Part shown: in pieces, positions 34,924-47,976 of the stretch | How positions within the stretch are numbered: the stretch's first letter is position 1 | Layout: every line of letters starts with the position of its first letter | Origin: Myrica gale | Taxonomy: Eukaryota > Streptophyta > Magnoliopsida > Fagales > Myricaceae | Direction: 5' to 3' | DNA: 64,000 nt | NCBI GenBank assembly: GCA_963930655.1 | Contig: OZ005608.1 | Span: 19,369,271-19,433,270 of the forward strand | Translations under genes and position numbers: made by a program | Notes under the pieces: model-generated | The model's input: only the letters and a program-made list of their open reading frames with translations | Database searches by the model: none | What the model was told of the DNA's origin: nothing

Positions 34924-36810
34924 ACTGAAATAACATAACTACATTAAATGTCCTCAAAATATAATATAAACAAAATAACATAAAATAAATCCTCAAATGT
35001 CCTCAAAACATAATATAAAAAATAATAACATAAACTATTGCTCCTCATCTGCGAGCTGTAGATCCTCATGTAGACACCTCCTGTGCTCCTCCATTTCACT
35101 GACCCGCAAATTCAATGCATCTAACGTGCATCAGATGTCGTGATCTTCAAATCAGACCGAACTGCCTCCACCTCCTTCCTCCATTGAGAGCCCTGTTGGC
35201 TGACCTTAGTCTCCAGAGTCGTAAGCCAAGCACAGATATCACTCAGCACCTGATGGGTGGGTTACATGACCGCTCCCACAGTCGCACTCAACTCGGCCTT
35301 CAGATCCTCCACCCAAGTCAAGCTCTGACCAGGATCCCGCTCCTCAGTCTAACGAGGCTGCTCCTGTCGTCTACCAACAGTTGTCCGTACAGTCTATTGC
35401 ACTCGACGTGTTTGGGCTATGGAACGCACCAGGGTAGTCTTGTTAATCGGCCCAAGTGGATACCCCTTTGTCTCGTCAAGACCCTCAGGTACTACCACAA
35501 CATGGAGGAAATCAGTCAGTACAACATCGTACGACATGGAAACGGCTGTATCGTGTGACAGGGCCTCCATGCATTAGGTCTGGAATATATATGATGCTAG
35601 ATCAATTAGCTTCCCTCGTGCAATCAGATACATAAACTCGACCCTATGAAAAGAAACATCAACCGTGTGCTTTTTCGGGTCGATGCAGTAAGATAGGATG
35701 AGGTGCATGATCCGTAAAAAATGAAGTAGTTTCCCATGTTCCATGTTACTTCCCTCCAAAATAATTGTATCCGGACTCAGGTTTAGTAGGTCGGCCCTCC
35801 TCGGAAAGTGATAAATTAGGGACGCTTCTATAGGCCTCTCATAGCCCATGAACCTCGCTAGCTCATCAGGCGAGAACAGGAACTGGGTGTTGCGGACGAT
35901 GACCTCCAAACCAAGATCTGAGACGTTGGGCACCAAAAGAATAGCAACGTAGAAATCTTGCACCATATCCATGGATACAGCACCTGTCATCTGAAGAAAT
36001 GGTACCCAACCCGCATGCTCCACCACCTTCAGAAGTGTCTGATCTTTAAATCTCAGATCGTTGAAATCAGATAAGGTAATCTGCTACTCGATAACGATCG
36101 AGCGGGACATAATCATTGCCTGATATTGCCACCGATAAAGTTGAGTTGGCTCGTTGTGCAACACGTCCTAAGAATTTTTGAAAAAAATTAACTAAACATC
36201 AATATTTAAACGGTTAAAAGATATCAAAATCTAACTTGATGAGGAGAAAGTCGAAGAAGATTTTTTTTGCCCCGATTTACGTTGTTTCATAAATGACCAT
36301 TGAACCTTCCAGCGACTTCAGGACAAATCCTCGTTTGTCAATGCTGAAATCTTTACCGCATTTTCCCCTTTGGAATACCAACTGTCAACTCTGGCACCCC
36401 ATGTTTCAATAAATGGAACAAGTTTGACATAAATACGATTAATAGTCCGGCATTGGCGAACAAGCTAGGGTTTTCTTCGAAGCAGTTGGAAGTTTCAATG
36501 GTCACTTACGAAATTGTAGAAATATATAAAAAAAAATTTAAGGATAGAATTGGGAGGAGGCTTGAGAGAGTTTGGGAGAAATGGGCGTATGTAAAAGTAT
36601 AAAATTTTATGGAACGCCCAGATTTCGTCAACAAACCGTTGCTAAAAAAATTCGGTCACAAAAGATCAATCTTTTGGGACGGATGGTGATTTCATCTCGT
36701 AAAGTAATACTGTGGTGGTTTTTGGAATGGAATGAAAAAATCGTCGCTAAAGTCTGCTTTTTTTGGACGAATTTTTGGTAGTGACAAAAAAAATCAAATT
36801 TCTTGTAATG
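34924..36810 (-). mobile_element. CACTA-like element with plant transposon protein remnant
   Basis: The right end ATTTCTTGTAATG (to 36810) with preceding GTGACAAAAA and CGTCGCTAAAG boxes resembles a CACTA terminus. On the minus strand, 36026-35574 encodes 150 residues with MVQDFYVAILLVPNV, FSPDELARFMGYERP and RVEFMYLIARGKLIDLASYI, matching the 'putative plant transposon protein' domain. Coding traces continue on both sides (36110 to about 35040) but the frame is broken. Element B is inserted at or near its left side; a left terminus was not found. Confidence 0.5.
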
Positions 36811-37040
36811 TGTTAGGTTTGTCCCGAATTCTTTAGACATCAATCATCTACTCAAGATTATTCGAAGCACGTTTTGGAAATGAAATATTTGGTCTAAAAA
36901 AAATTTATGTCGCAAAAGTCAATTTTGCTATAGCGAGTTATTCACGAGTCCAAATGCCAGCAAAGAAAAATTTTAAGAGTTGAGATGCCTTTTGCAATTA
37001 ACTATTTTGTAACTCAATGCCACATATATGTACTTAAAAT
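36811..37040. other. Intergenic sequence left of the hAT insertion
   Basis: AT-rich, no gene seen. It forms one side of the site later split by the hAT element. Confidence 0.4.
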
Positions 37041-40000
37041 TAGGGCTATACATGGGTCGTGTCTGGACCGGTCAGGTCCACATGGTACATACCCGGTCAC
37101 CGCAGCACCACTATGATGAAATGGTTAAGCCCTACCCGAACCCGACATTCATCGGGCAGGTCGGGTTCGGGCTCAACATGTACAGCAATTTACATGTTTG
37201 ATGCATATGCACATGGGTTGGGCCGGATTTTGACAGTGTATGTGTCATTATAACAAGGAATTGTCTGAAACTCTTGAAGGTTAACGTGGGGAAAGAAAGT
37301 ACATGCTAATTAATGAAAGAAAACGACCTTAAGATCATACAAGCACAAAAGTAAAAACCATGCTTAGAAAAAACAAAAGTAGTTTTCGCAGCAAGAGCTG
37401 AAGGAATTGAAGCGGAAACCCTGCCCTGTTGAAAGCAATTGAAGTGGAAATCCCATTAACAGTAGTATCCACAGCAAGAAATGAAGCAAAAATCAAAACC
37501 AAGTCATTTTCATTGTCCATAAATTCTCAAGATATTCAAATGCTAAGCCATACCTTACAGCCATAATCCAATATTAGCAACAATCATCCCTACCAATTAT
37601 CACTCATCTTTTTCATTAATGTCAGCAAGACTTGAGTTTTCATCTAATACTTGAAAATGTAAATAAGATTTCAAAAATTAGAAATAAATTTAACATCAAT
37701 ATTATCCAAATGCAATTAAATCACATCACATAGTTACATGACTCAACTTCAAAGCTCTCAACATTATCCAATGTCTCATGAAGATCAATTTGAATTGGAT
37801 CAGACCTCAACCAATTTTGTGCACAAACAAGAGCCTCAACTGTTCTCGGCGTCAACAAACTCCGAAATGAATCAAGCACTCTACCCGCAGTGCTAAAGGC
37901 TGACTCAGAGGAAACTGTCGAAACAGGAATGGCCAACACATCCTGTGCAACCCTCGCAAGAATAGGATACTAATTGGATTCATTTATCTTCCACCAAGTG
38001 AGATGTCAAAATCTTGAGTTCTATATTCATAAAAATCTAAAAAATACTGATCTACTTCTTACTTATTGTCAACAACATGTTCGTCTTCATTTTGCTCATA
38101 CTCCTCAAAAATGTTACATCAAGATTATCATTATCGAAGATAGATGTGGAAGTTTCAATATTCACACGGAGAGTTTGATTAAGTGAAGTAAACATACTTG
38201 AAGTCTCATATAGATCATTATATTCAACAAAATTTTGGTGCTCTCAATCATTACGGATGCTTGAGAATCGTCGTACATTTGGTTAAATCACCAATGCAAA
38301 ACTTTCAATTTGCACCTAGTATCAAGATCTGATGCGACAATGATCAAAAAGTTATTTTTTTCAATCTTTCCCCAATACTTATCAAACTTTAAGTTCATGC
38401 TCGTTCCTATAGCACACTGACAAGAACATTATTAGACTGGCTCATTTTCATCAAGTTTGATTGAATGCCACAAATCTGACTGTAACAGGTATTTGATGTG
38501 ACATACAAAGAACAAGAAACCTTCACAGTAGCATCAAAAAACAACTTTAGAAACTTCACAAACACCTTAACTGTGTCCCAATCCTCATATCCTGGTGGTC
38601 CCATGTGGGCCCCGTCACTAAAATGATGAATATATTGGCTATCATCTTCCGCCATCCGCATAAAGGCTTTCTGAAACTTCTCAACAGACTCTAACATAAG
38701 GTAGGTTGAGTTCCATCTATTTGGAACATCAAGGGACACCAACTTCTTGCACTCAATCTTCTCCTTCTTAGGGCACTTCTTAAAATTTGTCATTGAGGAC
38801 CACACATATCGCACTGCATTTCGAACCCTTACAATTAAATCCTCACAATCTTTCAAACCTTCATTTACAATCAAATTCAATATATGTGCACAATACCTCA
38901 TATGGAGATACTTACCATCCAATACATGTCCTATCAAATATTTCTTCAAAACTAAGCCCCTGAAATTAAAAAAGAAATAACTGGGAATAAGAATGTATTT
39001 CGTGCTAAACTTAACAAAGCGCATAGTTCAGGAGGAAATGCACACGTTCTGGCTATAAGCTCTAATTCTATTAAAAATTGCCTCTATTTCTGTTAATCAA
39101 CTAATTGCTAATAAAGTAACTATATCTAACTGACAATGGCAGCATGGAAAGTTAAAATAATGATAAACAAATTAGCTAACTTGTTCGCAGAATAGCAATG
39201 CCCCATTTCAGCATATCCTAGTTTTTTTAACTGAGGAGACAACTTACCAGCTCAATCTGAGATGTTAACTCCTAATGAAAACAGCACTTTGAAGGAGCAA
39301 GTACACTTGGGTGAAACTGTATTCTAATAGTAACTAAAAGTTTACAAAAATTAAACAAACAGAACCAAACATGGGAAAGTAAGAGCTGAAAAAAATGGAC
39401 AACTGCAAAAATATACCTCTAGAAGCAGTGCCTGATTCTGGAAATCGAGATTCGAGAGAGGCTCAAGATAACAAGTTCTAATTATGGCAGTGTTTCTGGA
39501 CAGCACATTAGAAGTAGAGAAGTTCAAGAAAAACATAGGGATGCCATGGTGGGTGAAGTTCAGAACATTCAGAGGTGATAACAGGAACGAAGAGTACTAC
39601 AGTTTGCCATTCAATCTCAACAGGTTTTTCCCACCAACTTAGCAAATTTCAGAGGAAGCCCATAAAATTAAGCTAAAACCTACTTCATCGCAATCAAATT
39701 AACATGACAAATCAGTTTTTCGTAGAGCTTGTAAATCCAAGATTATTGTGACAAATAACCTAGCAAATCCTAGTCTATCAGAATTTTTTGTGGGCCAACT
39801 CCTGTCCAAGATAGGATTGTACCTAGTTCATCATTTGATCCATGGAAGACAACATGATAAGCGAAGATATATACAGACTTTCAAAATTGAGATTCGAGAG
39901 AGAGGAAGAGAGAGAGACTCAACAATCGAGCTGTCGACTGGGAGGCGAAGGAGGCAGACGGCGGCGACTGGTGTCTGGCAAGCAGCTTGAGGCACGGCCG

Positions 40001-40197
40001 CACGAGGAGAAAGAGGAGTCGAGACCAGCTTAGGGTTCTGAATCTCCTTAGTGTAATTATACTCGTGCGAGGCAGGTCTGGCCTCCCTATATCGAGGCCT
40101 GACCGAATATAGGCGGACTCCAGTATTTTGGGCCCGCCCCGCCCGAGCCCGTGTATAGGCCAATCCTATTTGGTCGGGCGCAACATGTACAACCCTA
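37041..40197 (-). mobile_element. hAT element with 8-bp target duplication, 3157 bp
   Basis: The termini TAGGGCTATACATG (left) and, inverted, TAGGGTTGTACATG (right) form imperfect TIRs. The target duplication CTTAAAAT is perfect (37033-37040 and 40198-40205). Subterminal DNA at both ends is rich in CGGGTCGGG/GGCCCGCCCC strings. A decayed transposase lies on the minus strand. The element sits in the upstream region of the third eight-cysteine gene. Confidence 0.9.
37721..39024 (-). pseudogene. hAT transposase remnant (RICESLEEPER/Tip100-like)
   Basis: In order on the minus strand: RYCAHILNLIVNEGLK and LDVPNRWNSTYLMLESVEKF (39024-38407), then KFDKYWGKIEK and a DLDTRCKL piece (about 38400-38270), then the C-terminal dimerisation domain IPVSTVSSESAFSTAGRVLD, LTPRTVEALVCAQNWLR (37939-37721). 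The BED zinc finger and N-terminal part are missing, and stops separate the pieces, so the element is not autonomous. Confidence 0.85.
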
Positions 40198-40474
40198 CTT
40201 AAAATGTCATGTTCAGTTGATGTATTGGCATTACGTCACATGTCTCTTCATAATTCGCAAAAATTCACCTTTATTTTATACAAATGAAGAGTCTCGCGGG
40301 TAATATATATATGTGGTAGTTTTTAAACCAACAAATTCTTTGAAACAAATCCCACCCCCTTTTATATATATTATTATAGTTTGGCTGAATTCGTACGGTA
40401 ATGTAAAACGCTCTTTTGCTTCAACGCAAAACCACTTAATTAATAACAAATAAATTCATAGGCTAAATTAACTC

Positions 40475-40483
40475 TATATAAAG
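40475..40483 (+). promoter_or_regulatory. TATA box of paralogue 3
   Basis: TATATAAAG in the context CTAAATTAACTC, about 85 bases before the ATG. The matching place before paralogue 1 reads CTCTATTCCAAG. Confidence 0.5.
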
Positions 40484-40565
40484 CTAATTAAAGGGTTTTA
40501 AGCATTCATTACGTTTTAAACTTGGAATCCAAGAAAAAAAAGTTTTCTGAGTACTGGGAGATCTT

Positions 40566-41054
40566 GTGATGGCCAGAGAATCTCCTACAAAACTCTTGGT
40601 AGCGATCCTGATTGCATTGGTGGTCTTTACTCTCGCTGCTCCAAGTAGAGAGGTACAAGCTGCTGCTACCAGCAGGACGAAAGGAAAGGACGACGAGGTC
40701 ATGATATGGTCTTCATTTTCCGACGTCTCCTCAAAATTTTATAATGTTGCAGCTAGAAGCTCAATTTCAAGTTGTATAGAAGAAAAAATTAGAGATTGCT
40801 GGAAAAGATGGATGCTTCACAAGTTGAAATATCCTATGTGTATCGATCATAGTTTTTATGAGTGCATGGAGATTCACAAGGCCAACTTTTGGGACCCAAT
40901 GGTTTTAGAAGTTGATCGGTGCGTAGAACATTGCTTAATGGAGAATAGAAAAGGATTTCAACTTGTCCCCAAATTTCCATTATGTGTGTTAGACTGTTGC
41001 CGAAGGGATATCAAGCGGCACTCAAATGTCGTTTATATGCGGATTAATCCATGA
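40566..41054 (+). CDS. Small secreted eight-cysteine protein, paralogue 3
   Basis: 162 residues, one exon. Start at the first ATG of MMARES; the second ATG (40569) aligns with the MA starts of the paralogues. Signal peptide to about residue 31 (core LLVAILIALVVFTLA, cleavage after VQA). The cysteine domain has spacing C-x7-C-x13-C-x7-C-x18-C-x3-C-x16-C-x3-C and one extra Cys directly after the last (LDCC). Shared blocks: SISSC, LKYPMC, MEIHKANF-DPMVLEV. The tail ends INP. Predicted secreted, disulphide-rich; function not recognised. A defence, reproductive or signalling peptide are all possible. Confidence 0.8.
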   Translation: MMARESPTKLLVAILIALVVFTLAAPSREVQAAATSRTKGKDDEVMIWSSFSDVSSKFYNVAARSSISSCIEEKIRDCWKRWMLHKLKYPMCIDHSFYECMEIHKANFWDPMVLEVDRCVEHCLMENRKGFQLVPKFPLCVLDCCRRDIKRHSNVVYMRINP

Positions 41055-41534
41055 TGATCTCTAGTTGTACTATATATTTGAGAAATTGAGGGAGTTAATA
41101 AATTGCATAGTATTTTGATCCCATATTATGTTTCTTCTTTTTGTACGCAACATTAATATATTTGGACCAGTTATCTGCATTATATTTCGTGCTGAAATTA
41201 CCAAGTTAACTAATGCTACTAACAAACAACAAGCTAACTCAGATTTGGGTAAGCCTTCCCCATGAGATTGGTTTGAAGCTGAGGTTTTAGATTTCAAACC
41301 CAAGGACTATTTATTAGCGAATAAGCTATACGACATGAAGTCCACATATCTATTTGTGATTAGGCTTGATGTGTTTAGATTTGGGCATTTGGTTTCCCCC
41401 GTGAAAAATCGATTTGTGGACTTATATTCATTCCTCTAAACTATCTTCACTATTTCACAAGTTTTTATCTTTATCTTAATGATAATTCTCATTCCCATTG
41501 TTGACATTTTGTCATTGCAGTATTCTTGAAGTAA
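41055..41534. other. 3' flank of paralogue 3 and spacer
   Basis: AT-rich; no gene recognised. It separates the plus-strand array gene from the minus-strand methyltransferase remnant. Confidence 0.4.
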
Positions 41535-44500
41535 TTAATTAAGTCTGCATTTCTTAACCTTGTTCAGAACATCAACTTCATCCCTCAAGATGACTGTCCC
41601 TTCAGGTCGCAAGATACGATCCATCTCCAGAATTTGAAGGTTGGAAACCTTCAGCATACTTTCAAAGATGCCAAAGCGAAACCAGACATACTTTCAGCAT
41701 AAAGGAAGAAGAAGACAATGAGGCTTACCTTCTCTGGGACAAGCTGAATACACCACTAGCATGAATAAGATCATATGTCCTAGGGTACGTAGGTAGAGAA
41801 GCCTTCACACCTTCATAAAATTGCAAATGGAAATGACATCAAGGTTCGAAAGACGTTTCCATTGTGATCAAGAAGGGAACTAGACATTAAGCATGCGAAG
41901 AAGAGTGAGAAATTCATAGGAACATACCAGTCATGATATATTCCAACTAGACCTCGCTCAAAAATTACACCTAAAGTGTTCTCAGCAATTGTCGGCACAA
42001 CATTCATCACCCAGGATTTTCGTGATTCAAGTGCTGCTGCAAATCCTCCAAGGCCTGCATTCATATCCATTACATTCCGGTACCTTGTGGTGCCAATCAA
42101 TCTATAGATCCTTTTGTATGTATTTAAACGTTTTCTCCAAAGTTTATTGTCCTCTTGGTAAGATTCAGCTGTAACCCCTTCAATGGATCCCTTAGCTATT
42201 CGAGGAGGGACCGCAAAAAGCCTAGCAGGAAACTTCTTCAACTCCCCTGGTACTTCATCCGTACTGCTTACCTTAGGAAAAGGAGTTATACATGTGTCCA
42301 TTTTCTTGTACCTAGTATACACCAAATAACTGAGAATTAGGATGACAATGCTAAAAGCAACTAGAATAACAGAAAAATAAAAAATAAAAAATAGGGAGAA
42401 GGATTATGAAATTACACAAAACATAATTTCTCTTAAATTGATCAGTACTTCCAAGTGAACAAGTATCTATCCATGGATAACAGGAGTAATTCTAATCACA
42501 ATAACTCTGTGATCTTGTGATACAAATAAGGGAGATTTGGAGCTAAATATCTATTAATGATGAATGTGGTTTGACATAGACATTGATATATTGTTTTACC
42601 TTGTTGCAAAAGGCTTTTCCCAAGGATTCCTTTAAATTGGATTAGAGATCTAAGCAACTAGATACCATGAGAGTCCAATCCAAGAGTTAAAAAGCATTAA
42701 AACTCAAGTCCAATGTATGGCTAGAGTAATGTAACTCTACATAGATTGCAGGTTCTTTTATACCTTTCTTGCCAAAAACGAATTTCAAAGGAAATTCCTC
42801 CAATTAAATCCTTGCAGGGTCCAAGATAAACTTGTTTAATCAAAAAATCGAATTTCCAGTCAAGTGATTGTGCGAGTATCAGTCCATATTGGCACCTATT
42901 GGGATGATATGGCCAATATAGGACAATCATCTCCTATGCACTTCCAAGTGTCAAGTGAGTCTAATATACGTTGTATCCCACGTATCAGAAAGTCACTTGT
43001 CATACGTACAAGTCCATCAAAAAGATGACATCATGGGGGCAAGATTATTCCCAACCTCAGCCTAAATGACCCTGTGTTTGAGTCTCATATAGTAAGAGGC
43101 ATAACACACACCCAGCCACCCACCCACAGAGAGGCTTTATTGCCGATGCATGTAATTGCCTCAATTAAAACGAAATGAGTGTTCCAAGAAAAGATGGCTA
43201 TAGAAGCATAGGGCACATCCAAACATCGGTAGTGGACTAATATAGTCTAAGTGGTTAATCAGAAAACCTTTTCTTCTTCCCGTTTGTGTAATCAGGATGA
43301 AGGGCAAACTTTCCTCTGAAAATTTCTTTTCTTCTTCTTTGATGACGTTTCTTGCTAAAGAGATATCATAAATGGTTCTGCAGGACACAATCAACAATTT
43401 TTTAAAAAATTAGGGTGTCTAGTTGCTTGCACTTTCCAGTGTACCAGGCACAAACACCTGCTTCTAACTCTGCCTGGCCCATTGCTGGAGAAACCAAGTA
43501 AACCCAAAGCCTTTCATCTTAGTAGGATGTAACTATACGTTTTCTTTGACAGTAGAAATATGACAGCAACCAAGAAAAGATTTTCAAACATCGAGGACCA
43601 TAACATGACGGCTGATGGATGAAGTGCCAAAGGTCCCATACAAATAACTAATTCATACCTCTAAGATGATATATGTCAGGGAAATTGTTATGATCCACGT
43701 GACTAAAGTACAAAGAGAATCTTAGAGAGAAAATTCAAGGAGATGAAACAATGGAGAAGGTGAGAAAGTAATGTGTTGGCTTATTTTGACTGAATTCAAG
43801 TCCCTTCACTCGGGGAGTTAAACTAGGCCGAAAGATAAATCTTTTTTTCTCAACTGGGCGTCCTTTACTTTTTTATATAAGTAAGTCAATCTTTATCAAA
43901 GGAAAAGAAAGTTGACAGTACAAGAGACTATTATGACAATAACTACAGCATACAAGCTAAAAAACAGAACAAATCCGGCAAACCCACAAAAGGACATCCT
44001 AAAACCCAATTAACCCACAGAAAAAGAGAATGCAACATAGATCCTCCCAAACTAGCCAAAGACACAGTCTTGCCTTTAAAACATCTCTCATTCCTTTCCC
44101 TGCACAGACTCCATCATTTGCAAGCAGGGATCATCTTCCAAATGGCCAACGCAATTGGATCCTCAAACTTCCTCCTCCAACAAAGCAAAACATCCAACTG
44201 GGCGTCCTTTACACACAAAGACCTCCTTCTAACATCTGACCATTATCAGATATTTAATACCCCCTAGTACTTGCTTAACAAATCTTGATAAGCTGTGCTC
44301 AACTCTAAACATCTGCTAGCATCTGGATAACATTAGTCAAGGTTAAACTAATTCAGAGAATTCTAAGTAGTAAAGCTAGATGTCTGCCAGCTCCACCCCC
44401 CCCCCCTTCTCTTTCTTGTTCCCTCTTTCCCTCTCTGCCATAAGTTTTATAGCTTTTGTTGTACTCCATCTTTTGTTCAAAAAACAGCTTATCAAATTGG

Positions 44501-47500
44501 TGTATAGTCCGGTAACTGGTTCTTCTGATCATCCAGATGCTGAGACAGTTTTACTGTCATTGAAAGTCCAGATCACCAATAGTTTTTTGACCTGGAGCTT
44601 CCCCACTTAGATGTAGAAGGTTTTGATGACTCAGTGGACAGTAGCTTTTTCTCAATCCTGAGCTTTCTCTTTTGTACAGTAGTTGCTTTCCTAAGCATCA
44701 AAACTTGTGCAGTAGTAGCAGTCCTATTAGCAACATGGATTAAACCATTCTTTGGCCAAAAAAATTGATAAGCTGTTTGTTATGTTCAGTAGTACTGCAT
44801 GCAGAAGACCCTCCATAGTAACAAAAAGTTGGAATAGTTATTCCACCCCTTCCAAAATTTTCTATTGCACTCCAGATAATTACTATTGCTCCATTCGGTC
44901 TTCCATTCCCAGAATATGACATCAATTTCTGTGGTTCCGAATTAAATTGAAAGAGAATCTTAGCAAGAGCAATTATAAATAGATGTAACAGTACAGAAGG
45001 AGTGAACTTATAATTGGTTGAGTTGTTTCAAGGGAATCCGAAAGTCCTCCTTTTAGTCGATGAGTTGAACTTGGTGAAAATGTAAATCAGTACTCGTAAC
45101 TGGAGGGTTCAATCCACAAATTTTTCACCTACTTAAGTAACAAATGACCATGATTACATTTACTCATAACCCCTAATACTTGCCAAATCACAACATCTTG
45201 ATAAGCTTTATTCACATCCTCAACAACTACATGTCTTGCTAAAATTTTACTGTCTAAAACTAACTCAGAGAATCCTATGTAACTAGACAAGATATTCTCT
45301 TCTTGTAAAATAAACTAAGTACAAATCCAATCAAGCAAATATTCTGCCTCAACAGAGGTCATAGAGTGTAGACTATTGAAGTACTAAACATGATATAAAA
45401 GTAACAATCTGTACCTCTAGCTGCAAATAACATCATCACCACTATATGTAACTAACTACAGTTGATGTGCATAGGAACTCACCATACATCATCAGCATCT
45501 TTTGATCTACACAAATTGGCCGAGTTTCTTCTGCAAGAGTTGGCATTTACTTTTTTCTCCAGATCGCCATGTCTCCCTTCTCATACTTTTTTTCCCAGCA
45601 AAAAAGTTCAGCTACCTAGCTCTTCAAGCTTTCTTTGCTCAGCCTTGAGTTCCTCCTTAGATCGTTTCCATGTTTGATAGTAGGTCTTCCAATTGATCGG
45701 AGGGCCAGACAGGATCCAGTATCCACCAGGTCTAAGGACTCGGTCAACTTCCTTCATGTACATGCCATCTGCACACACAGGTTCATATGGCAAAAGATCA
45801 TCAACTTCACCAGGCACACAAAATTCTACTACCTTCATCCCAAATTCAGAGACCCTTGTAATGATTGTTCACTGATAGCCAAAAGTGATGAATAAATATT
45901 CTTTGGAAATAGGGTATTTTATATGGTCCTGCTTTTCTAACATAAATTCTTCTTCCATAATACAACATATACAAACATCAATGCGTGATCGTCAACCTAG
46001 ATGATTGTCATTCCTAGAACTTACCATTTGAAGTCCATGGTATCGCACTGAGCCATGTCAAAGGCCCTTGACGGGTACGGAAGGCGTATTGATCCAAGAA
46101 CTCCTATAACAGCAGGTACACCTCGCCCCAATGCAAACTGTACCTGTGCCTCATGATTGTCCCTTGGTGTGAAAGACATAGCCAATACATTTCTCTTCAG
46201 CAAGTATGCACCCCAGCTTGCAACCTGTATCATGGACAGAGTTATTACTCCAGCAGCGATCACGAAATTGAAAAGCCAAATGGGAACAGGTAGATTACAG
46301 CAGCTGATACAATTAAAAAAGAAGTCACTGACACCATAGGTCTGATACAGAGAGAGAAAAAACCAAAACTACATGAAGAGTTTGATAGTCATTCAAAAGT
46401 ATAAAATTACATTTTGCATTTGAAAACTTGCAAACAAAAAACCACATTCTTATTGATAGATTAAAACCCCAAAGAAAGGAAAAACCATATATCATCTGCT
46501 CTAGAATAGTGCCTAGAAGATTAACATTCAGGAGCATAAAGCTAATGCTGACACCCAAATTTCACAGAAGATACATCAAACAATTGTTTCAGGCCTCACT
46601 TCAGTGATGGAGTGTTAGAATGACATCGAGCAGACGAATACTTTATTAGCGTCTAACAAATTCCAAGTGAAATAGAGAGGAAGAGGCCAATTCAGAGAGT
46701 GTTACACCCCTGTCGACTGGTAGATTTTGGAGGGCTCTGAATTCTTGAGCATAGTTGCAAAACAGAAAGAAAATAGCCATCCACGTGTCTGTGGGCGTGC
46801 ACATGCCCATGGGTGTGTATCAGATCACTTAGAAAAGAAAAGCAAAAATACAAAACAATGTGGTCTAGACCAGCTAAAGGGAGAAGGAAAAAAAAAGGGA
46901 AGGAGGCGGGGGGAAGAAAAAAAGAAAGGCTGAAATAGAATGCTAAACTATGAGGAAGATCATGTGCATACAAGTAGACACTGACAATAATAACCGTGAT
47001 TTGAATGGTGAACATACTCCGCAACCAGTATCCAGTGCTGTCCTGACAGAGCCATCTGCTATTGGAATGACTGATGCAAGTTCGTCAACATATGCATCCG
47101 CGCCTTGAGGGAACATTGTTCCTCCACCTGGAAATTTGAACACGTCTCCCTTGAACTGCACCCAATTCTGACGGCCTTCTCGACTGTTAGGCTTTTGAAA
47201 GGAACATTAGCATAGTGGACATAGTCACGGCTTTTAGGCCAGGGAAATGGGGTCGTGTAACCTTTGGGTGCAGGAATAAGACAATGCAATTTTTCCTCAT
47301 CTGGAGGGCAATGCCATTCCCTGTATATCATATTTTCCCTCGGGAATTTCATTGCTCTATCTTGTTCTTGGCAAGGAGTATAATCCTTGTATCGAACATC
47401 ACATGGCTTGAACACTTTGGCTTTAGGTCCGGAAGGTTCAATAATTTGAACTATATTGTGATGAGCCTCAAAATTTAAGTCGGTAAAGGTGTTGCAATCT

Positions 47501-47652
47501 GTCTGCCTGGTTATTTCCAAAGCAATTGCATCCCCTTTTCCAAAGCCACTCTTCTGCCATGCTCCCAAAAGGTAAAAGAAACAGCAGAGACCAATAACAA
47601 CAAATAACAACGGACGTTTTCTGTGGCCAGGTGAGTTATGCTTAGACCCCAT
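41535..47652 (-). pseudogene. PMT2-like putative pectin methyltransferase gene, disabled copy
   Basis: The family (DUF248/QUA2-type Golgi type II membrane proteins) is thought to methylate pectin. Exons on the minus strand: 47652-47018, 46224-46025, 45768-45483, 42311-41928, 41810-41730 and about 41634-41535, with GT/AG borders. The N-terminus [17 protein letters not shown] is followed by a membrane anchor ([17 protein letters not shown]), then [12 protein letters not shown], the SAM motif [30 protein letters not shown] and [19 protein letters not shown]. Breaks seen: one base missing at AGAATTGGG (about 47166), about 11 bases missing at QC/IPWTSN (about 46044), one A short in the run near 45555, altered sequence at EELGS (about 45608-45620), four extra bases near 41788. 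The last about 50 residues of the family are absent. Closest by memory to Arabidopsis PMT2/PMT14. Confidence 0.8.
42312..45482 (-). other. 3.2-kb intron of the methyltransferase gene
   Basis: AT-rich, without convincing ORFs; a C9-C10 run lies at about 44395. Unusually long for this family; no transposon ends were recognised in it. Confidence 0.5.
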
Positions 47653-47976
47653 GATTAGATTGGGGAAGTTCCTTGAAACCTACTGCATTATGCAGAAACA
47701 TTAGGTAGCGATAACTTCAGAAACAAAAAAAAAAAGTATCATTAATGGTTGACTCCTCAAGAGCTAAATAGTAATATTAACCTTCGAGAAAGAATCCATT
47801 CAGATTCAACCAACGTGGACCTACCGCCTACATTTCCCCAGTTCAAAAAAACTATATAAAGGAAGTTGATTCTTATACTCCAGCTGGACAGTTGGTTCTT
47901 ATTAGGAGATAAAGATTTAGGTAGTCTTTTAATGGATTAATAATGTGGGAACATCGTAATATGTCTCATATCTATG
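47653..47976. other. Leader/promoter side of the methyltransferase remnant
   Basis: The stretch upstream (minus sense) of the ATG at 47652 shows an A-rich run at 47727-47738 and no ORF. Confidence 0.35.

Noticed and set aside
35115-35558. 147-codon plus-strand ORF
   Set aside because: Leu/Ser/Arg-rich, with no domain. It lies opposite coding traces of the minus-strand transposon protein.
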